Shown piece by piece: positions 10,455 to 20,020 of a stretch of 64,000 bases of DNA (the first letter of the stretch is position 1; every line of letters starts with the position of its first letter). Where the stretch lies: the NCBI GenBank assembly GCA_020048915.1, contig JAIFLU010000033.1:1-64000 (forward strand), read 5' to 3'. Position numbers and translations under genes: made by a program. The notes below the pieces were generated by a model. That model made no database searches. It saw only the letters and a program-made list of their open reading frames with translations, and had not been told where the DNA came from. The stretch is from Bacteroidota bacterium. Its GTDB lineage: Bacteria; Bacteroidota; Bacteroidia; Bacteroidales; JAAUTT01.

Positions 10455-13397
10455 ATGAAAAAAATATTCAACATACTATTAGCTGTCCTGATTGCCCCTA
10501 CATGTTTGTGGGGCCAGGCAAACTTTGTACCCAAAACCGATGGTACAAAATATTACATACTTATTTACGACGGAGTGAAAAACGACAAAATTGTCGATTT
10601 AAGATCATCAGCAGCCTGGAACGAGAACGTCACATTTTCTGATTTCTTTAGTGGTGTAAGTTCCCAACTCTTCAGGTTTTACCCTGCAGCGAACCATCCG
10701 GGTTATTATATCGTGAATAATACTTCTCTCAAAGAAAAAAGTTATTTAATGTCGTGGAGCTGGAATGCCTATTTCGAAGAACAGGTAGGAGGCAAGGAAG
10801 GGAACGAGACCCGTGACCCCGAATTCTGGTACACCTTTAAACATGGTTTTGACGGATGGCAGCGTTTCGAAACTTTCGAAAAACCTAAAGGAAATAACGG
10901 CATCGATTATACCCCGGGAGCCGATGCATTCATGTTCGATGCGGCCAAAAAAGCCGCTAACTTTAAAGTAAAATCGGCTGATATCACAAGTGAAAATGGT
11001 GCTTTCAAAGCATATAAATTTGTGGAATTTGATCCGGTACAGTTGTTTCACGAAACAATTGTACGAGGCCGGACAGTTTATACCAACAATGCCAACATTA
11101 ACGCAAATGCACGTCTGAACCTTTTGACCGAACTGGAAAAAGCTGCTGCTGTAAGAGTGTTTGGTGCCGACGGTGAATTTGTCAAAGCCCAGGCAAGAAT
11201 CGACTCTGTCCTTAAAAACTTCAACACCTTGGTGGAACTAAATGCCTCCGTTACCGATGCCAAAACTTTTATTGATGCAAGCACCGCCAGTGCCGAAGTA
11301 AAAACATCGTTCAACGCTTTAATTGCTAGAGCTGAGGCCGCACTGAATGCTGCCAATGTAAACTATCAAACTGTATCCGCTTATAAAAGTGATCTTGCTT
11401 CAGCTAAAGACCTGGTGAACTCCATTATTGCCGGTACTGGTTATGTTAGCAATATACCAGGTACTGCCGATGCCCGTCTTAAAACAGGTGTACAGGTTGG
11501 TATTACCAGTGGTAAAAATGCCCTTGCCAACGAGCAGGGCAATGCTGCACTCTATAATGGAAGCATCAGCCTGATAGGCAAAGATACCGTATTATGTAAT
11601 GAAATTCAGATAGCACAGGCCCTGGTTGCCAAAACAGTTGAGTTCGACGAGGCTAAAGCAGCTTTAAATGCCAACATCGAAACTGCCATAGGAGTCCTAA
11701 CTAATACTGCATCAACTGCAACTGATATCGACAATGCGATTAAAAAACTTCAAAAGGACATAGTTGCCTTTAACGCTGCACTGGAAGCAGGCGATACAAT
11801 GGTAAAGATTAAAAATCCCGATTTCACTACAGATTTTTCGAACTGGTCGAGCATTACCACAAACGGTGCCATTTACCGTTCGGGTCAGGGCGTGGACGCC
11901 TCGCAGGCATTGACTCTTTGGAGCGGGGGTGCTTATCAAAGCATCACTACTCAAAGCATAAAAGGCTTGCCCAAAGGAAAATATGTGATCACCGTAATGG
12001 CTAATGTAAGCAGTGACAACGATATTGCCTTCTTTGCAATAAATGGCGTCGATTCTGTTAAACTTCCTCTTACTACAGATGGTGGCGGATTAAAGAAAAG
12101 AACCATCCAGATTGAGGTTGTAAATGATTCTATTAAATTCGGTATCAAAGGGAACACTTCTGATAACGGGATACCTGCTGGTCAGTGGGCTGTGATTGAC
12201 AATTTCGAAGTAAAATGGCTGTCGAAAACAAGCATTCAAAATCCGAGCTTCGATAGCAATAACCTGAATAGCTGGACAAATGCTTCCACACCTGCCGGGG
12301 CTGTTTACCCAAGCGCACAGGGTGTTGACAACTCGCCGGCAATGACAATCTGGAGCGGTTCGGCCTATAACCTGAAGGTTACACAGAACCTTAACCTGGC
12401 AAATGGTTTGTACCAGATAAGTGCCAAGGCAACGCTGAGCAGCGACAACCATATTGCGCTATTTGCCTATAACGGGACCGATTCGGCCAAATTACCGCTT
12501 ACGGCCGATGGCGGAGCTAAAATGGTGAAAAGAAAAATCCAGATAAAAGTTATAAATGGTATGCTTGAGTTCGGCATTAAAGGTGCCGGTTCAGAAAACG
12601 GGGTACCCTCCGGTCAGTGGGGAGTATTCGACGACTTCGAAGTTGTCCGTCTCCCCGATGTGGAAGTTGTAAACGCTAATTTCAGTGATAATCTTACCGG
12701 GTGGACAATCGCCGGAACTACTGGTACAGCCTATATCGAAAACAAGGGGGTTGATGGCTCAAAGAGCGTTACATACTGGAGCGGTTCCGATTATAATATC
12801 AGCACTTCTCAGATATTGAGCGGGCTCAGCAAGGGTGAATATGAACTCAGCGCTATGGCAATGATATCGGATGCGGCAAGTGCCAGCTTCAAACTTTTTG
12901 CTACCAGCGGAACTGAAGATAAAGACGTACTGATGCCTCACCTGGGTTGGGTACTATCCAAATACAAAGTTACCGGGGTAGTGACCGACGGCACATTGAC
13001 TATTGGTGTAAAAGGTAGTGGAACCAGCAACGCCGTTCCTGCAAACCACTGGATCGTTTTCGATAATTTCGAAATTAAAATGAAGTCGATTGTCCCGGAA
13101 TATGGCTCAACTGTTTGGAACACACCAGCAATTGTAATTGAAGAAGATCAGCCGGTTGAACCTTCTTCACAAGCTAAGAAACACTCAATTGAATACAGAA
13201 TGATCAAAAATGTTCAGGAAGTTATTGCTAATGAAAACATTGTGACTATCAATGTGTATAACATTTTAGGAATTAAACTTACTGAATTAAAACCTAATAA
13301 CACTTCAGCAGGTATTTCCCTTGAAAAGGGTTTATATATACTGCAAGTGAGCACTCAAAGCGGAATTACAGATGTTAAGAAAATAGTTGTTCAATAG
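10455..13397 (+). CDS. Secreted three-repeat putative glycan-binding protein with type IX secretion sorting tail
   Basis: This 980-residue protein has a signal peptide (MKKIFNILLAVLIAPTCLWG), a beta-rich N-terminal domain (~20-200), and an Ala-rich helical linker (~200-445) resembling FIVAR-type spacers. Three tandem repeats of ~143 residues follow at ~449-591, 592-734 and 735-877. Each opens with a NPxF..NxWx pattern, carries a WSGxxY strand, and ends in IKG......PxxxWxVxDxFE, like carbohydrate-binding jelly rolls. The last ~75 residues (VNVYNILGIKLTEL...GLYILQV) are a type A T9SS C-terminal sorting domain. No catalytic motif is recognisable. Being last in a SusCD operon, it probably works as the surface glycan-binding protein, but it is T9SS-sorted rather than a lipoprotein. 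Confidence 0.75.
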   Translation: MKKIFNILLAVLIAPTCLWGQANFVPKTDGTKYYILIYDGVKNDKIVDLRSSAAWNENVTFSDFFSGVSSQLFRFYPAANHPGYYIVNNTSLKEKSYLMSWSWNAYFEEQVGGKEGNETRDPEFWYTFKHGFDGWQRFETFEKPKGNNGIDYTPGADAFMFDAAKKAANFKVKSADITSENGAFKAYKFVEFDPVQLFHETIVRGRTVYTNNANINANARLNLLTELEKAAAVRVFGADGEFVKAQARIDSVLKNFNTLVELNASVTDAKTFIDASTASAEVKTSFNALIARAEAALNAANVNYQTVSAYKSDLASAKDLVNSIIAGTGYVSNIPGTADARLKTGVQVGITSGKNALANEQGNAALYNGSISLIGKDTVLCNEIQIAQALVAKTVEFDEAKAALNANIETAIGVLTNTASTATDIDNAIKKLQKDIVAFNAALEAGDTMVKIKNPDFTTDFSNWSSITTNGAIYRSGQGVDASQALTLWSGGAYQSITTQSIKGLPKGKYVITVMANVSSDNDIAFFAINGVDSVKLPLTTDGGGLKKRTIQIEVVNDSIKFGIKGNTSDNGIPAGQWAVIDNFEVKWLSKTSIQNPSFDSNNLNSWTNASTPAGAVYPSAQGVDNSPAMTIWSGSAYNLKVTQNLNLANGLYQISAKATLSSDNHIALFAYNGTDSAKLPLTADGGAKMVKRKIQIKVINGMLEFGIKGAGSENGVPSGQWGVFDDFEVVRLPDVEVVNANFSDNLTGWTIAGTTGTAYIENKGVDGSKSVTYWSGSDYNISTSQILSGLSKGEYELSAMAMISDAASASFKLFATSGTEDKDVLMPHLGWVLSKYKVTGVVTDGTLTIGVKGSGTSNAVPANHWIVFDNFEIKMKSIVPEYGSTVWNTPAIVIEEDQPVEPSSQAKKHSIEYRMIKNVQEVIANENIVTINVYNILGIKLTELKPNNTSAGISLEKGLYILQVSTQSGITDVKKIVVQ

Positions 13398-13421
13398 TGA
13401 GATTGTAAAGTTAGTTCTAAA

Positions 13422-13446
13422 GATCACCTCAAATTTTGAGGTGGTC
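13422..13446 (+). terminator. Hairpin after the first SusCD operon
   Basis: A near-perfect inverted repeat (GATCACCTCAAA / TTTGAGGTGGTC, one G-T wobble) lies 25 bp after the stop of the repeat protein. Only two Ts follow directly, so it may be a weak terminator or an RNA-stabilising 3' hairpin, backed by the stronger element at 13559. Confidence 0.55.
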
Positions 13447-13558
13447 TTAGCACTTTACAGCAGCAGTAGCCCTGTTTTTGGTAAACCTGATAACAAAACC
13501 TCTGAAATTTATATAATCATTGTTGAAGTTCAACTAAATGTGAGTTAGTAGTTCACCT

Positions 13559-13601
13559 GATAAGAAGGTAGGCGTGATGCCTGGCCTTCTTATCTTTTTA
13601 T
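13559..13601 (+). terminator. Strong rho-independent terminator closing the 850-13397 operon
   Basis: A 10-bp perfect stem (GATAAGAAGG / CCTTCTTATC) encloses an inner GGC/GCC stem and is followed by TTTTTAT. Together with the hairpin at 13422 it separates the transporter operon from the hydrolase operon. The gap 13398-13813 holds nothing else recognisable; a promoter for the GH95 operon should lie between 13602 and 13813. Confidence 0.85.
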
Positions 13602-13813
13602 ACCAATATTTATACTAATCCATTATGCTCAAAGGTCTTTCCCGAATTCTTGCAGGTTGTTTTTTATTTCGTTTCATCAATCCGCAAGTTCATAACAAAA
13701 TACAAACAATCATTAAATGAGTCATTGAATCCAATGAATAATAAATTTACTTTCAGTGAAATTTGAATTGTTACTGGAAGCCTAAAAAGTGGGATTTATA
13801 TATAACAACCATT

Positions 13814-16219
13814 ATGAAACACCTGATAATTCTTTTAACTACCATACTTTGGGGTCAAAATGTTTTTGCCCAGCCCCAGTCCAAACTCTGGTACAATACT
13901 CCTGCCGATGCCCGGGCTGTGGATAACCCCAACGGGTGGGCCGACGATATGCACTGGCTCAGCTCGCTGCCACTAGGCAATGGCTCCCTGGGAGTGATGG
14001 TGTTTGGCGATGTGGGCCGCGAGCGCATCCAGCTCAACGAAGAAACAATGTGGTCGGGCAGTGTGGACGATAATGATAATCCAGAATCGTTTCAGCGCCT
14101 TGCCGAAATAAGAAAGTTGTTGTTCGAAGGTAAGTACAAAGAGGCTACAGCGCTTACCGATAAAACACAGGTGTGCAAAGGCAAAGGCTCTGGTTTTGGC
14201 AACGGTGCCAATGTGCCGTTTGGGTGTTTCCAAACCATGGGCGATTTGTGGATCGATTTTACCTCAAAAAGCCCTTATACAAATTATTACCGGGAACTCG
14301 ACATGGCAACGGCCACTGTGCGTGTGTTGTACGTCCAGGATGGCGTGAAGTATACCCGCGAAGTTTTCACCAGCTACCCCAACCAGGTTATGGTTGCAAG
14401 GTTTACTGCCGATAAGCCTGGTAAACTTTCTTTTAAATGCACCATGAACCGTCCAGAAAGGTATAAAACGGTTGCCGGGAGCGATCAGCTCATTATGAGC
14501 GGTAGTCTTCCCGACGGCAAGGGAGGCGATGGTTTGCTGTATATGACCAGGTTAAAAGCTGTTAACAAAAAGGGTAAGGTAACTTATAAGGATTCGACCC
14601 TGACTGTCGAAAAGGCCGATGAGGTAATCCTACTTTTATCAGCTTCAACCGATTATAAACTGGAATATCCATCCTTTAAAGGCCGCGATTACAAAAACCT
14701 TACAGCTACACGTCTGACGGTTGCTGCTTCAAAAAAATACAACGATTTATACAATGCTCATCTTAATGCGTATAAACCCTATTTCGACCGGGTTAGTTTC
14801 AGCCTCAATGCAACTGCAGCCGATACCATTCCCTCCGACGCACGGGTAAAACTTTTCAAACAGACTAAAAACGACTCTTATCTCTATCAATTGATATTTC
14901 AATACGGACGTTACCTGCTTATTTCATCATCGCGGCCGGGCACTATGTCTGCCAATCTGCAGGGGATCTGGGCCAATAAAATTCAGACGCCCTGGAATGG
15001 CGATTACCACACCGATGTGAATATCGAAATGAATTACTGGCCAGCCGAGGTTGCCAACCTGAGCGAAATGCACCTGCCCATGTTCGACCTTATTGCCATG
15101 CTTACCCAGCCTGGGCATAAAACGGCAAAAATACATTACAATTCAACCGGGTGGGTTGTACATCCCATTACCAATGTATGGGGCTACACCTCGCCGGGCG
15201 AAAGCGCTTCGTGGGGGATGCATACTGGCGCTGCTGCCTGGATTAGCCAGCATATTGGCGAACATTACCGTTTTACGGGCGATAAGCAATTTCTGCAAAA
15301 AATGTATCCGGTACTCAAAGGAGCTGTTCAATTTTATATGGACTGGCTGGTGAAAGATCCTGCCACTGGGAAGCTGGTCTCAGGCCCTGCCGTTTCGCCC
15401 GAAAATACGTTTATAGCGCCCGATGGCAGCAAGAGCCAGATCAGCATGGGGCCTACCCACGACCAGATGGTGATATGGCAGTTGTTTGCCGATTTTATCA
15501 TGGCATCGGCAGAACTTGGCATTGCCGACAGCTATGTGGATAATGTAAAAGCATCGAAAGAGATGCTTGCCGGCCCAAAGATTGGTTCCGACGGACGCCT
15601 GATGGAATGGGCCAGTGAGTTTCCCGAAGAAGAGCCGGGACACCGCCATATTTCACATTTATTTGCCCTGCATCCGGGGGCGCAGATCAACCCGCTCCAA
15701 AACCCTGAACTGGCGCAGGCAGCGGCTAAATCGCTCGATTACAGGGTGAGCAAAGGAGGCGGACATACCGGTTGGAGCGCTTCGTGGTTGATCAGTCAGA
15801 ATGCCCGTTTATACCGTCCCGAAAATGCCAAACAAAGCCTCGATGTGGTGCTGGCTAAAAGTACATCGCCCAACCTTTTTGGGCTACATCCGCCATTCCA
15901 GATGGATGCCAACTTTGGAACCACTGCCGCCATTGCCGAAATGTTGTTGCAAAGTCATGTACAAACCGCCAGCGGTGAATTTATTGTGCACATATTGCCT
16001 GCTTTACCTACATCGTGGAGCAAAGGGTACGTGAAAGGCCTGAAAGCAAGGGGGAACATTGTTGCAAATATTGAGTGGGAAAGTGGCGTTCTCGCCAGAT
16101 TATCCATGATCCCGGCTACCAATAAACCTTTTGTGGTACGCTATGGTACCAGGGAAATAAAAGTATCCCCAACCGCAGGCAAAGAAATTATAATTGGTGG
16201 TGATTTTAATTTGAAATAA
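13814..16219 (+). CDS. GH95 family exo-glycosidase (alpha-L-fucosidase or alpha-L-galactosidase)
   Basis: The chosen start gives 801 residues with signal peptide MKHLIILLTTILWGQNVFAQ; an in-frame upstream start at 13763 only adds a non-signal stretch. The N-terminal domain has the family pattern LPLGNGSLGVMVFGDVGRER and LNEETMWSG. The (alpha/alpha)6 barrel carries HTDVNIEMNYWPAE (D401, N403), VSPEN (E530) and FQMDANFG (D698), matching the catalytic Asn pair, Glu and Asp of characterised GH95. The first Asn of the pair (N-x-N) is Asp here. GH95 enzymes invert and remove terminal alpha-L-fucose or alpha-L-galactose; sequence alone does not decide. Export to the periplasm is likely. It is the first gene of a five-enzyme run. 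Confidence 0.9.
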   Translation: MKHLIILLTTILWGQNVFAQPQSKLWYNTPADARAVDNPNGWADDMHWLSSLPLGNGSLGVMVFGDVGRERIQLNEETMWSGSVDDNDNPESFQRLAEIRKLLFEGKYKEATALTDKTQVCKGKGSGFGNGANVPFGCFQTMGDLWIDFTSKSPYTNYYRELDMATATVRVLYVQDGVKYTREVFTSYPNQVMVARFTADKPGKLSFKCTMNRPERYKTVAGSDQLIMSGSLPDGKGGDGLLYMTRLKAVNKKGKVTYKDSTLTVEKADEVILLLSASTDYKLEYPSFKGRDYKNLTATRLTVAASKKYNDLYNAHLNAYKPYFDRVSFSLNATAADTIPSDARVKLFKQTKNDSYLYQLIFQYGRYLLISSSRPGTMSANLQGIWANKIQTPWNGDYHTDVNIEMNYWPAEVANLSEMHLPMFDLIAMLTQPGHKTAKIHYNSTGWVVHPITNVWGYTSPGESASWGMHTGAAAWISQHIGEHYRFTGDKQFLQKMYPVLKGAVQFYMDWLVKDPATGKLVSGPAVSPENTFIAPDGSKSQISMGPTHDQMVIWQLFADFIMASAELGIADSYVDNVKASKEMLAGPKIGSDGRLMEWASEFPEEEPGHRHISHLFALHPGAQINPLQNPELAQAAAKSLDYRVSKGGGHTGWSASWLISQNARLYRPENAKQSLDVVLAKSTSPNLFGLHPPFQMDANFGTTAAIAEMLLQSHVQTASGEFIVHILPALPTSWSKGYVKGLKARGNIVANIEWESGVLARLSMIPATNKPFVVRYGTREIKVSPTAGKEIIIGGDFNLK

Positions 16220-16304
16220 ATTTAGCCTCTGAAAGGCCCTGAAAGGTTCCGGTAACCGGAATTACAGGTACGGAAATATTCAACGAAAGCTTAAACCTTA
16301 AACT

Positions 16305-17696
16305 ATGAAGATGCATTACAAACTTGCCATTCTGATCCTTCTAACCGGGTTTTTCCATTCCCTGAATGCCCAGTTACGCTTGCCTTCCATTTTTGGGAAC
16401 AACATGGTGTTGCAGCAAAAAAGCAATGTAGCCGTATGGGGTTGGGGAAATCCAGGTTCCAAAATTATGGTTACGGGGAGTTGGAACACCGATACTGTTA
16501 CCGCTAAAATTGAAAACGATGCCCGATGGAAGTTAAACATTGCCACTCCGGCAGCCGGTGGGCCATACACGCTCTCTGTCATCAGCGAAAAGAAAGTTTT
16601 ACTCGAAAATGTGATGATAGGAGAGGTGTGGATATGTTCGGGTCAGTCGAATATGGAATGGTGTGCCGACTGGAAAATCAACAATGCCGAAGAAGAGGTG
16701 AAGAATGCAAACTACCACAACATCCGGTTTTTCCACGTAAGTAAATCCGGGAGCAATACCCTGCAGGATAACTGCAATGCCGCATGGGAAGCATGTTCCC
16801 CTGCCACCATGCACTCCTTTAGTGCAGTAGGTTATTTCTTTGGAAGGAATTTGCAGCAAAACCTGAATGTCCCCATAGGCCTTATTAATGTGAGCTGGGG
16901 AGGCACCCCGGCCGAAGTTTGGGTTAAGAAAGAGCTTGTAACTTCCGATCCGGTAATGAACACTGCATCTCAAAAGCTTGTAAAATACGACTGGTGGCCC
17001 AAAGAACCAGGTGTTGTATACAATGCCATGATTGCCCCATTGGTTCCCTATGGCATCGCTGGCGCTATCTGGTACCAGGGCGAAAGCAATGTTGACAATC
17101 ACGAAAGCTACCGGAAACTTTTCAAAACCCTGATTGAAAGTTGGAAGTCTGATTTTGGGAAGGAATTTCCCTTTTATTATGTTCAGATAGCGCCCTATAC
17201 CTATAGTGCCAACTCGAAAGCGGCGTATATCCGCGAAATCCAGGCACAAAGTCTCGATATTCCCAAAACCGGAATGGTGGTGGTGAGCGACCTGGTGGAT
17301 AATGTAAAGGATATCCACCCGCGCAACAAACAGGATGTGGGCAAACGCCTCGCCAACATAGCTCTGTCAGAAAACTATGGTGTTCCGGGGCTTATTTACA
17401 AATTCCCGATGTATAAATCGATGCTTGCCGAAAAAGGCAAAATACGCGTTAGTGTGGCGAATGCCGATAACGGGCTGGTGGTGAAAGGCGAGAAACCACT
17501 AACCTTCGAAATTGCCGGAGACGACAGGAAGTTTGTCCCTGCTGAAGTTAAAATCGATGGAAATACAATCGTTGTATGGACAAAGGACATTAATAACCCG
17601 GTTGCAGTGCGCTACTCTTTCTCCAACGATGGAATTGGGAATATTTTCAGCATGGAAGGTTTGCCTCTGGCTCCGTTCCGAAGCGACAACTGGTAA
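16305..17696 (+). CDS. SGNH-type carbohydrate acetylesterase (sialate O-acetylesterase-like)
   Basis: This 463-residue secreted esterase (signal MKMHYKLAILILLTGFFHSLNAQ) has the family N-terminus (LPSIFGNNMVLQQ) and block I GEVWICSGQSNMEW with nucleophile S115. Further blocks are SWGGTPAEVW and AIWYQGESN, and the catalytic D336-x-H338 lies in DIHPRNKQDVG. Members labelled sialate 9-O-acetylesterase in Bacteroidota polysaccharide loci usually deacetylate plant glycans, so pectin or hemicellulose acetyl removal is inferred. It sits between GH95 and GH42 in the same operon. Confidence 0.88.
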   Translation: MKMHYKLAILILLTGFFHSLNAQLRLPSIFGNNMVLQQKSNVAVWGWGNPGSKIMVTGSWNTDTVTAKIENDARWKLNIATPAAGGPYTLSVISEKKVLLENVMIGEVWICSGQSNMEWCADWKINNAEEEVKNANYHNIRFFHVSKSGSNTLQDNCNAAWEACSPATMHSFSAVGYFFGRNLQQNLNVPIGLINVSWGGTPAEVWVKKELVTSDPVMNTASQKLVKYDWWPKEPGVVYNAMIAPLVPYGIAGAIWYQGESNVDNHESYRKLFKTLIESWKSDFGKEFPFYYVQIAPYTYSANSKAAYIREIQAQSLDIPKTGMVVVSDLVDNVKDIHPRNKQDVGKRLANIALSENYGVPGLIYKFPMYKSMLAEKGKIRVSVANADNGLVVKGEKPLTFEIAGDDRKFVPAEVKIDGNTIVVWTKDINNPVAVRYSFSNDGIGNIFSMEGLPLAPFRSDNW

Positions 17697-17724
17697 TAGC
17701 TATTTTAATATTAAAACAACTGTC

Positions 17725-17823
17725 ATGGTAAAGCAACTTCTAACTTTCTTTTTAATAATGTTTTTTCTGGGAAATGTTTCCTTATGCAAATCGCAACCAA
17801 CTTTTAAGGTTATGTACGAATGA
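17725..17823 (+). pseudogene. 32-codon signal-peptide stub, probable remnant of a lost secreted protein
   Basis: In the 216-bp gap between the esterase and GH42 genes lies a short frame, MVKQLLTFFLIMFFLGNVS followed by LCKSQPTFKVMYE and a stop. It has a good signal-peptide shape and a start spacing like its neighbours, but no mature domain. It looks like the 5' end of a secreted enzyme gene whose body was deleted, although a functional small exported peptide cannot be excluded. Nothing else is recognisable in 17824-17912. Confidence 0.4.
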
Positions 17824-17912
17824 AATAGCCATGATTGATAAACACCAAACGAAATGATTAAATTCCAACATCATGGCGTATTCCATACAACCTTTAAAAT
17901 AAATTTATTCGT

Positions 17913-19991
17913 ATGAAAAGAGTAATTATTCTTTTTCTTTTATCGTTTTTTGCTGGAAATATTTTCGCGCAGCTTTATTTCAAACCCGAAAACATGCTCG
18001 AAACCGGGGTGTATTATTATCCCGAATCGTGGAGTCCCGACCAGTGGGAACGTGATATTAAAAATATTTCGGAAATTGGTTTTGAGTTCATCCATCTGGC
18101 CGAATTTGGTTGGGCAAAAATGGAACCAGAAGAAGGTAAATACGATTTTTCGTGGCTCGATAAAGTAATTGAGTTATCAGCAAAATATAAGTTGAAAGTT
18201 ATATTGGGAACGCCAACGGCAGCGCCACCGGTGTGGTTGTCGCAGAAATATCCTGAAATCCTGGTTGTGCTCGAAACCGGACAACGGGTGCAGCATGGCA
18301 CCCGCGAACATTATTCCTGGTCGAGTGCCAAATACCGCGAAATGACTGAAAAGATTGTTTCAACAATGGCAAAACGTTACGGCCCAAATAAAAACATTTG
18401 GGGCTGGCAAATCGACAATGAGCCTTCGCACTATGGCGTGGTTGATTACAACGAAGAAGCCCGCCTGCATTTTATTGAATGGCTAAAGAAAAAATATGGA
18501 ACAATCGAAAAACTGAACCATGCCTGGGGAACAGCTTTTTGGTCAACCGGGTACAACAATTTTGATCAAATTGAAATCCCCAGCAAATTGAAACAGGTTA
18601 CCGATGTGGCCAGCCAACATTCGATGATCGACTACAAGCGGTTTAGCACCGTCGAATGTGCCGACTATGTTTCCTTTCAAAGGAAAATACTGAAAGCAAA
18701 TGTTGGTAAAGAGCAATTTGTAACTACCAATTTTATGCACCACCATACAGAAGTGAATCCCTGGCTGAACGATGACCTCGATTTTATTTCCTATACCATG
18801 TACCCTATTTCGGGCCGGTATGCCGGAATTGGCGATCAGGGTTTCCGTTTGGGCGAACCATCGCGCATTTCGTATGCCAACGATTTTTTCCGCCCTTTGA
18901 AAGGTATTACCGGAGTCATGGAACTTCAGCCCGGGCAAATCAACTGGGCGCCACTCAATCCCCAACTCTATCCCGGCGTGGTTCGTGCCTGGCTGTGGAA
19001 TTGTTTTGCCGGAGGCTTAAGTTTTGCCTGCACCTACCGGTATCGTCAGCCCTTGTTCGGTTGCGAGCAATATCATTACGGAATTGTTGGCACCGATGGT
19101 GTTACCCTGTCGAGCGGTGGCGCCGAATACAAGCAATTTATGCAGGAAATGAAGCAAATCCGAACCCAATACAGGGTCAATTCAGTTTGCCCGCCCGATT
19201 ACGCCAACCGCAAAACTGCATTCCTTTTTAATATCGATAACTTGTGGGATACTGAGTGGCAGAAGCAAACCATACAATGGGATTATAAAAAACACATGGG
19301 AAAACTTTATTCGGCAGTAAAATCTCTTTGTGTTCCGGTTGATTTTATTTCAGAAAAGGTTGATTTTAAGGCATACAACGTGATGGTTGCTCCGGCCTAT
19401 CAGTTGCTCGACAAGCAGTTGGTCGACCGATGGAAATTATATGTTGAAAATGGCGGTAACTTGGTTTTAACCTGCCGTACCGGCCAGAAAGACCGCAACG
19501 GACATTTTTTCGAAGCCAAATGGGCAGCATACGTCTCGGAACTGACCGGGGCAGATATTCCGATGTTCGACCACATGCCGGTTGATCAATTCGCCAAAAT
19601 AGCCTTCGATGGAAAACAATACGAATGGAATAATTGGGCTGATATACTTGAGCCTTCTAAAGATGCGGAGGTTTGGGCCACGTATTCCGACCAGTTTTAC
19701 GCCGGAAAGGCTGCCGTTGTGCACCGTAAATTGGGTAAAGGTTCGGTAACTTATATCGGATGCGATACGGATAACGGGCTGCTTGAAAAAGAAATACTGA
19801 AAAAAGTATATCAAAGCGCCAACCTAATCTACAATGAATTGCCCGAAGGGATAATTCAGCACTGGCGCGATGGGTTTTGGGTTGCCATCAACTATTCGTC
19901 GAAGGTTGCAAAACTTTCAATTCCGGCGAACTCCCAAATCATTTTTGGCTCTCCAGAATTAAAACCAACCGAAGTTGTTGTTTGGAAGTGA
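17913..19991 (+). CDS. GH42 beta-galactosidase, exported
   Basis: This 692-residue protein has signal peptide MKRVIILFLLSFFAGNIFAQ. The TIM barrel shows GH42 motifs: TGVYYYPESWSPDQWERD near the start, HLAEFGWAKMEP, and GWQIDNEPSHY with acid/base E170. The nucleophile E337 is in GVMELQPGQINW. A Rossmann-like trimerisation domain (~400-600) and a small C-terminal beta domain follow. GH42 removes terminal beta-D-galactose; many Bacteroidota members act on galactan or arabinogalactan side chains. It lies inside the GH95-to-GH51 operon, consistent with trimming galactosyl side chains of rhamnogalacturonan I or an arabinogalactan. Confidence 0.93.
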   Translation: MKRVIILFLLSFFAGNIFAQLYFKPENMLETGVYYYPESWSPDQWERDIKNISEIGFEFIHLAEFGWAKMEPEEGKYDFSWLDKVIELSAKYKLKVILGTPTAAPPVWLSQKYPEILVVLETGQRVQHGTREHYSWSSAKYREMTEKIVSTMAKRYGPNKNIWGWQIDNEPSHYGVVDYNEEARLHFIEWLKKKYGTIEKLNHAWGTAFWSTGYNNFDQIEIPSKLKQVTDVASQHSMIDYKRFSTVECADYVSFQRKILKANVGKEQFVTTNFMHHHTEVNPWLNDDLDFISYTMYPISGRYAGIGDQGFRLGEPSRISYANDFFRPLKGITGVMELQPGQINWAPLNPQLYPGVVRAWLWNCFAGGLSFACTYRYRQPLFGCEQYHYGIVGTDGVTLSSGGAEYKQFMQEMKQIRTQYRVNSVCPPDYANRKTAFLFNIDNLWDTEWQKQTIQWDYKKHMGKLYSAVKSLCVPVDFISEKVDFKAYNVMVAPAYQLLDKQLVDRWKLYVENGGNLVLTCRTGQKDRNGHFFEAKWAAYVSELTGADIPMFDHMPVDQFAKIAFDGKQYEWNNWADILEPSKDAEVWATYSDQFYAGKAAVVHRKLGKGSVTYIGCDTDNGLLEKEILKKVYQSANLIYNELPEGIIQHWRDGFWVAINYSSKVAKLSIPANSQIIFGSPELKPTEVVVWK

Positions 19992-20020
19992 TTTTATTTA
20001 AAAACAAAAACCTAACATAC

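Noticed and set aside
16599-17318. Long minus-strand open frame inside the acetylesterase gene
   Set aside because: It is the antisense of a well-supported CDS; composition is shadow-like and no domain is visible. The same holds for the long antisense frames at 20795-21694 and 36141-36749.
19877-20020. Upstream extension of the GH78 frame overlapping the GH42 gene
   Set aside because: It is an open frame only; it overlaps GH42 by more than 100 bp and lacks a signal peptide, while ATG 20021 starts a clean one.
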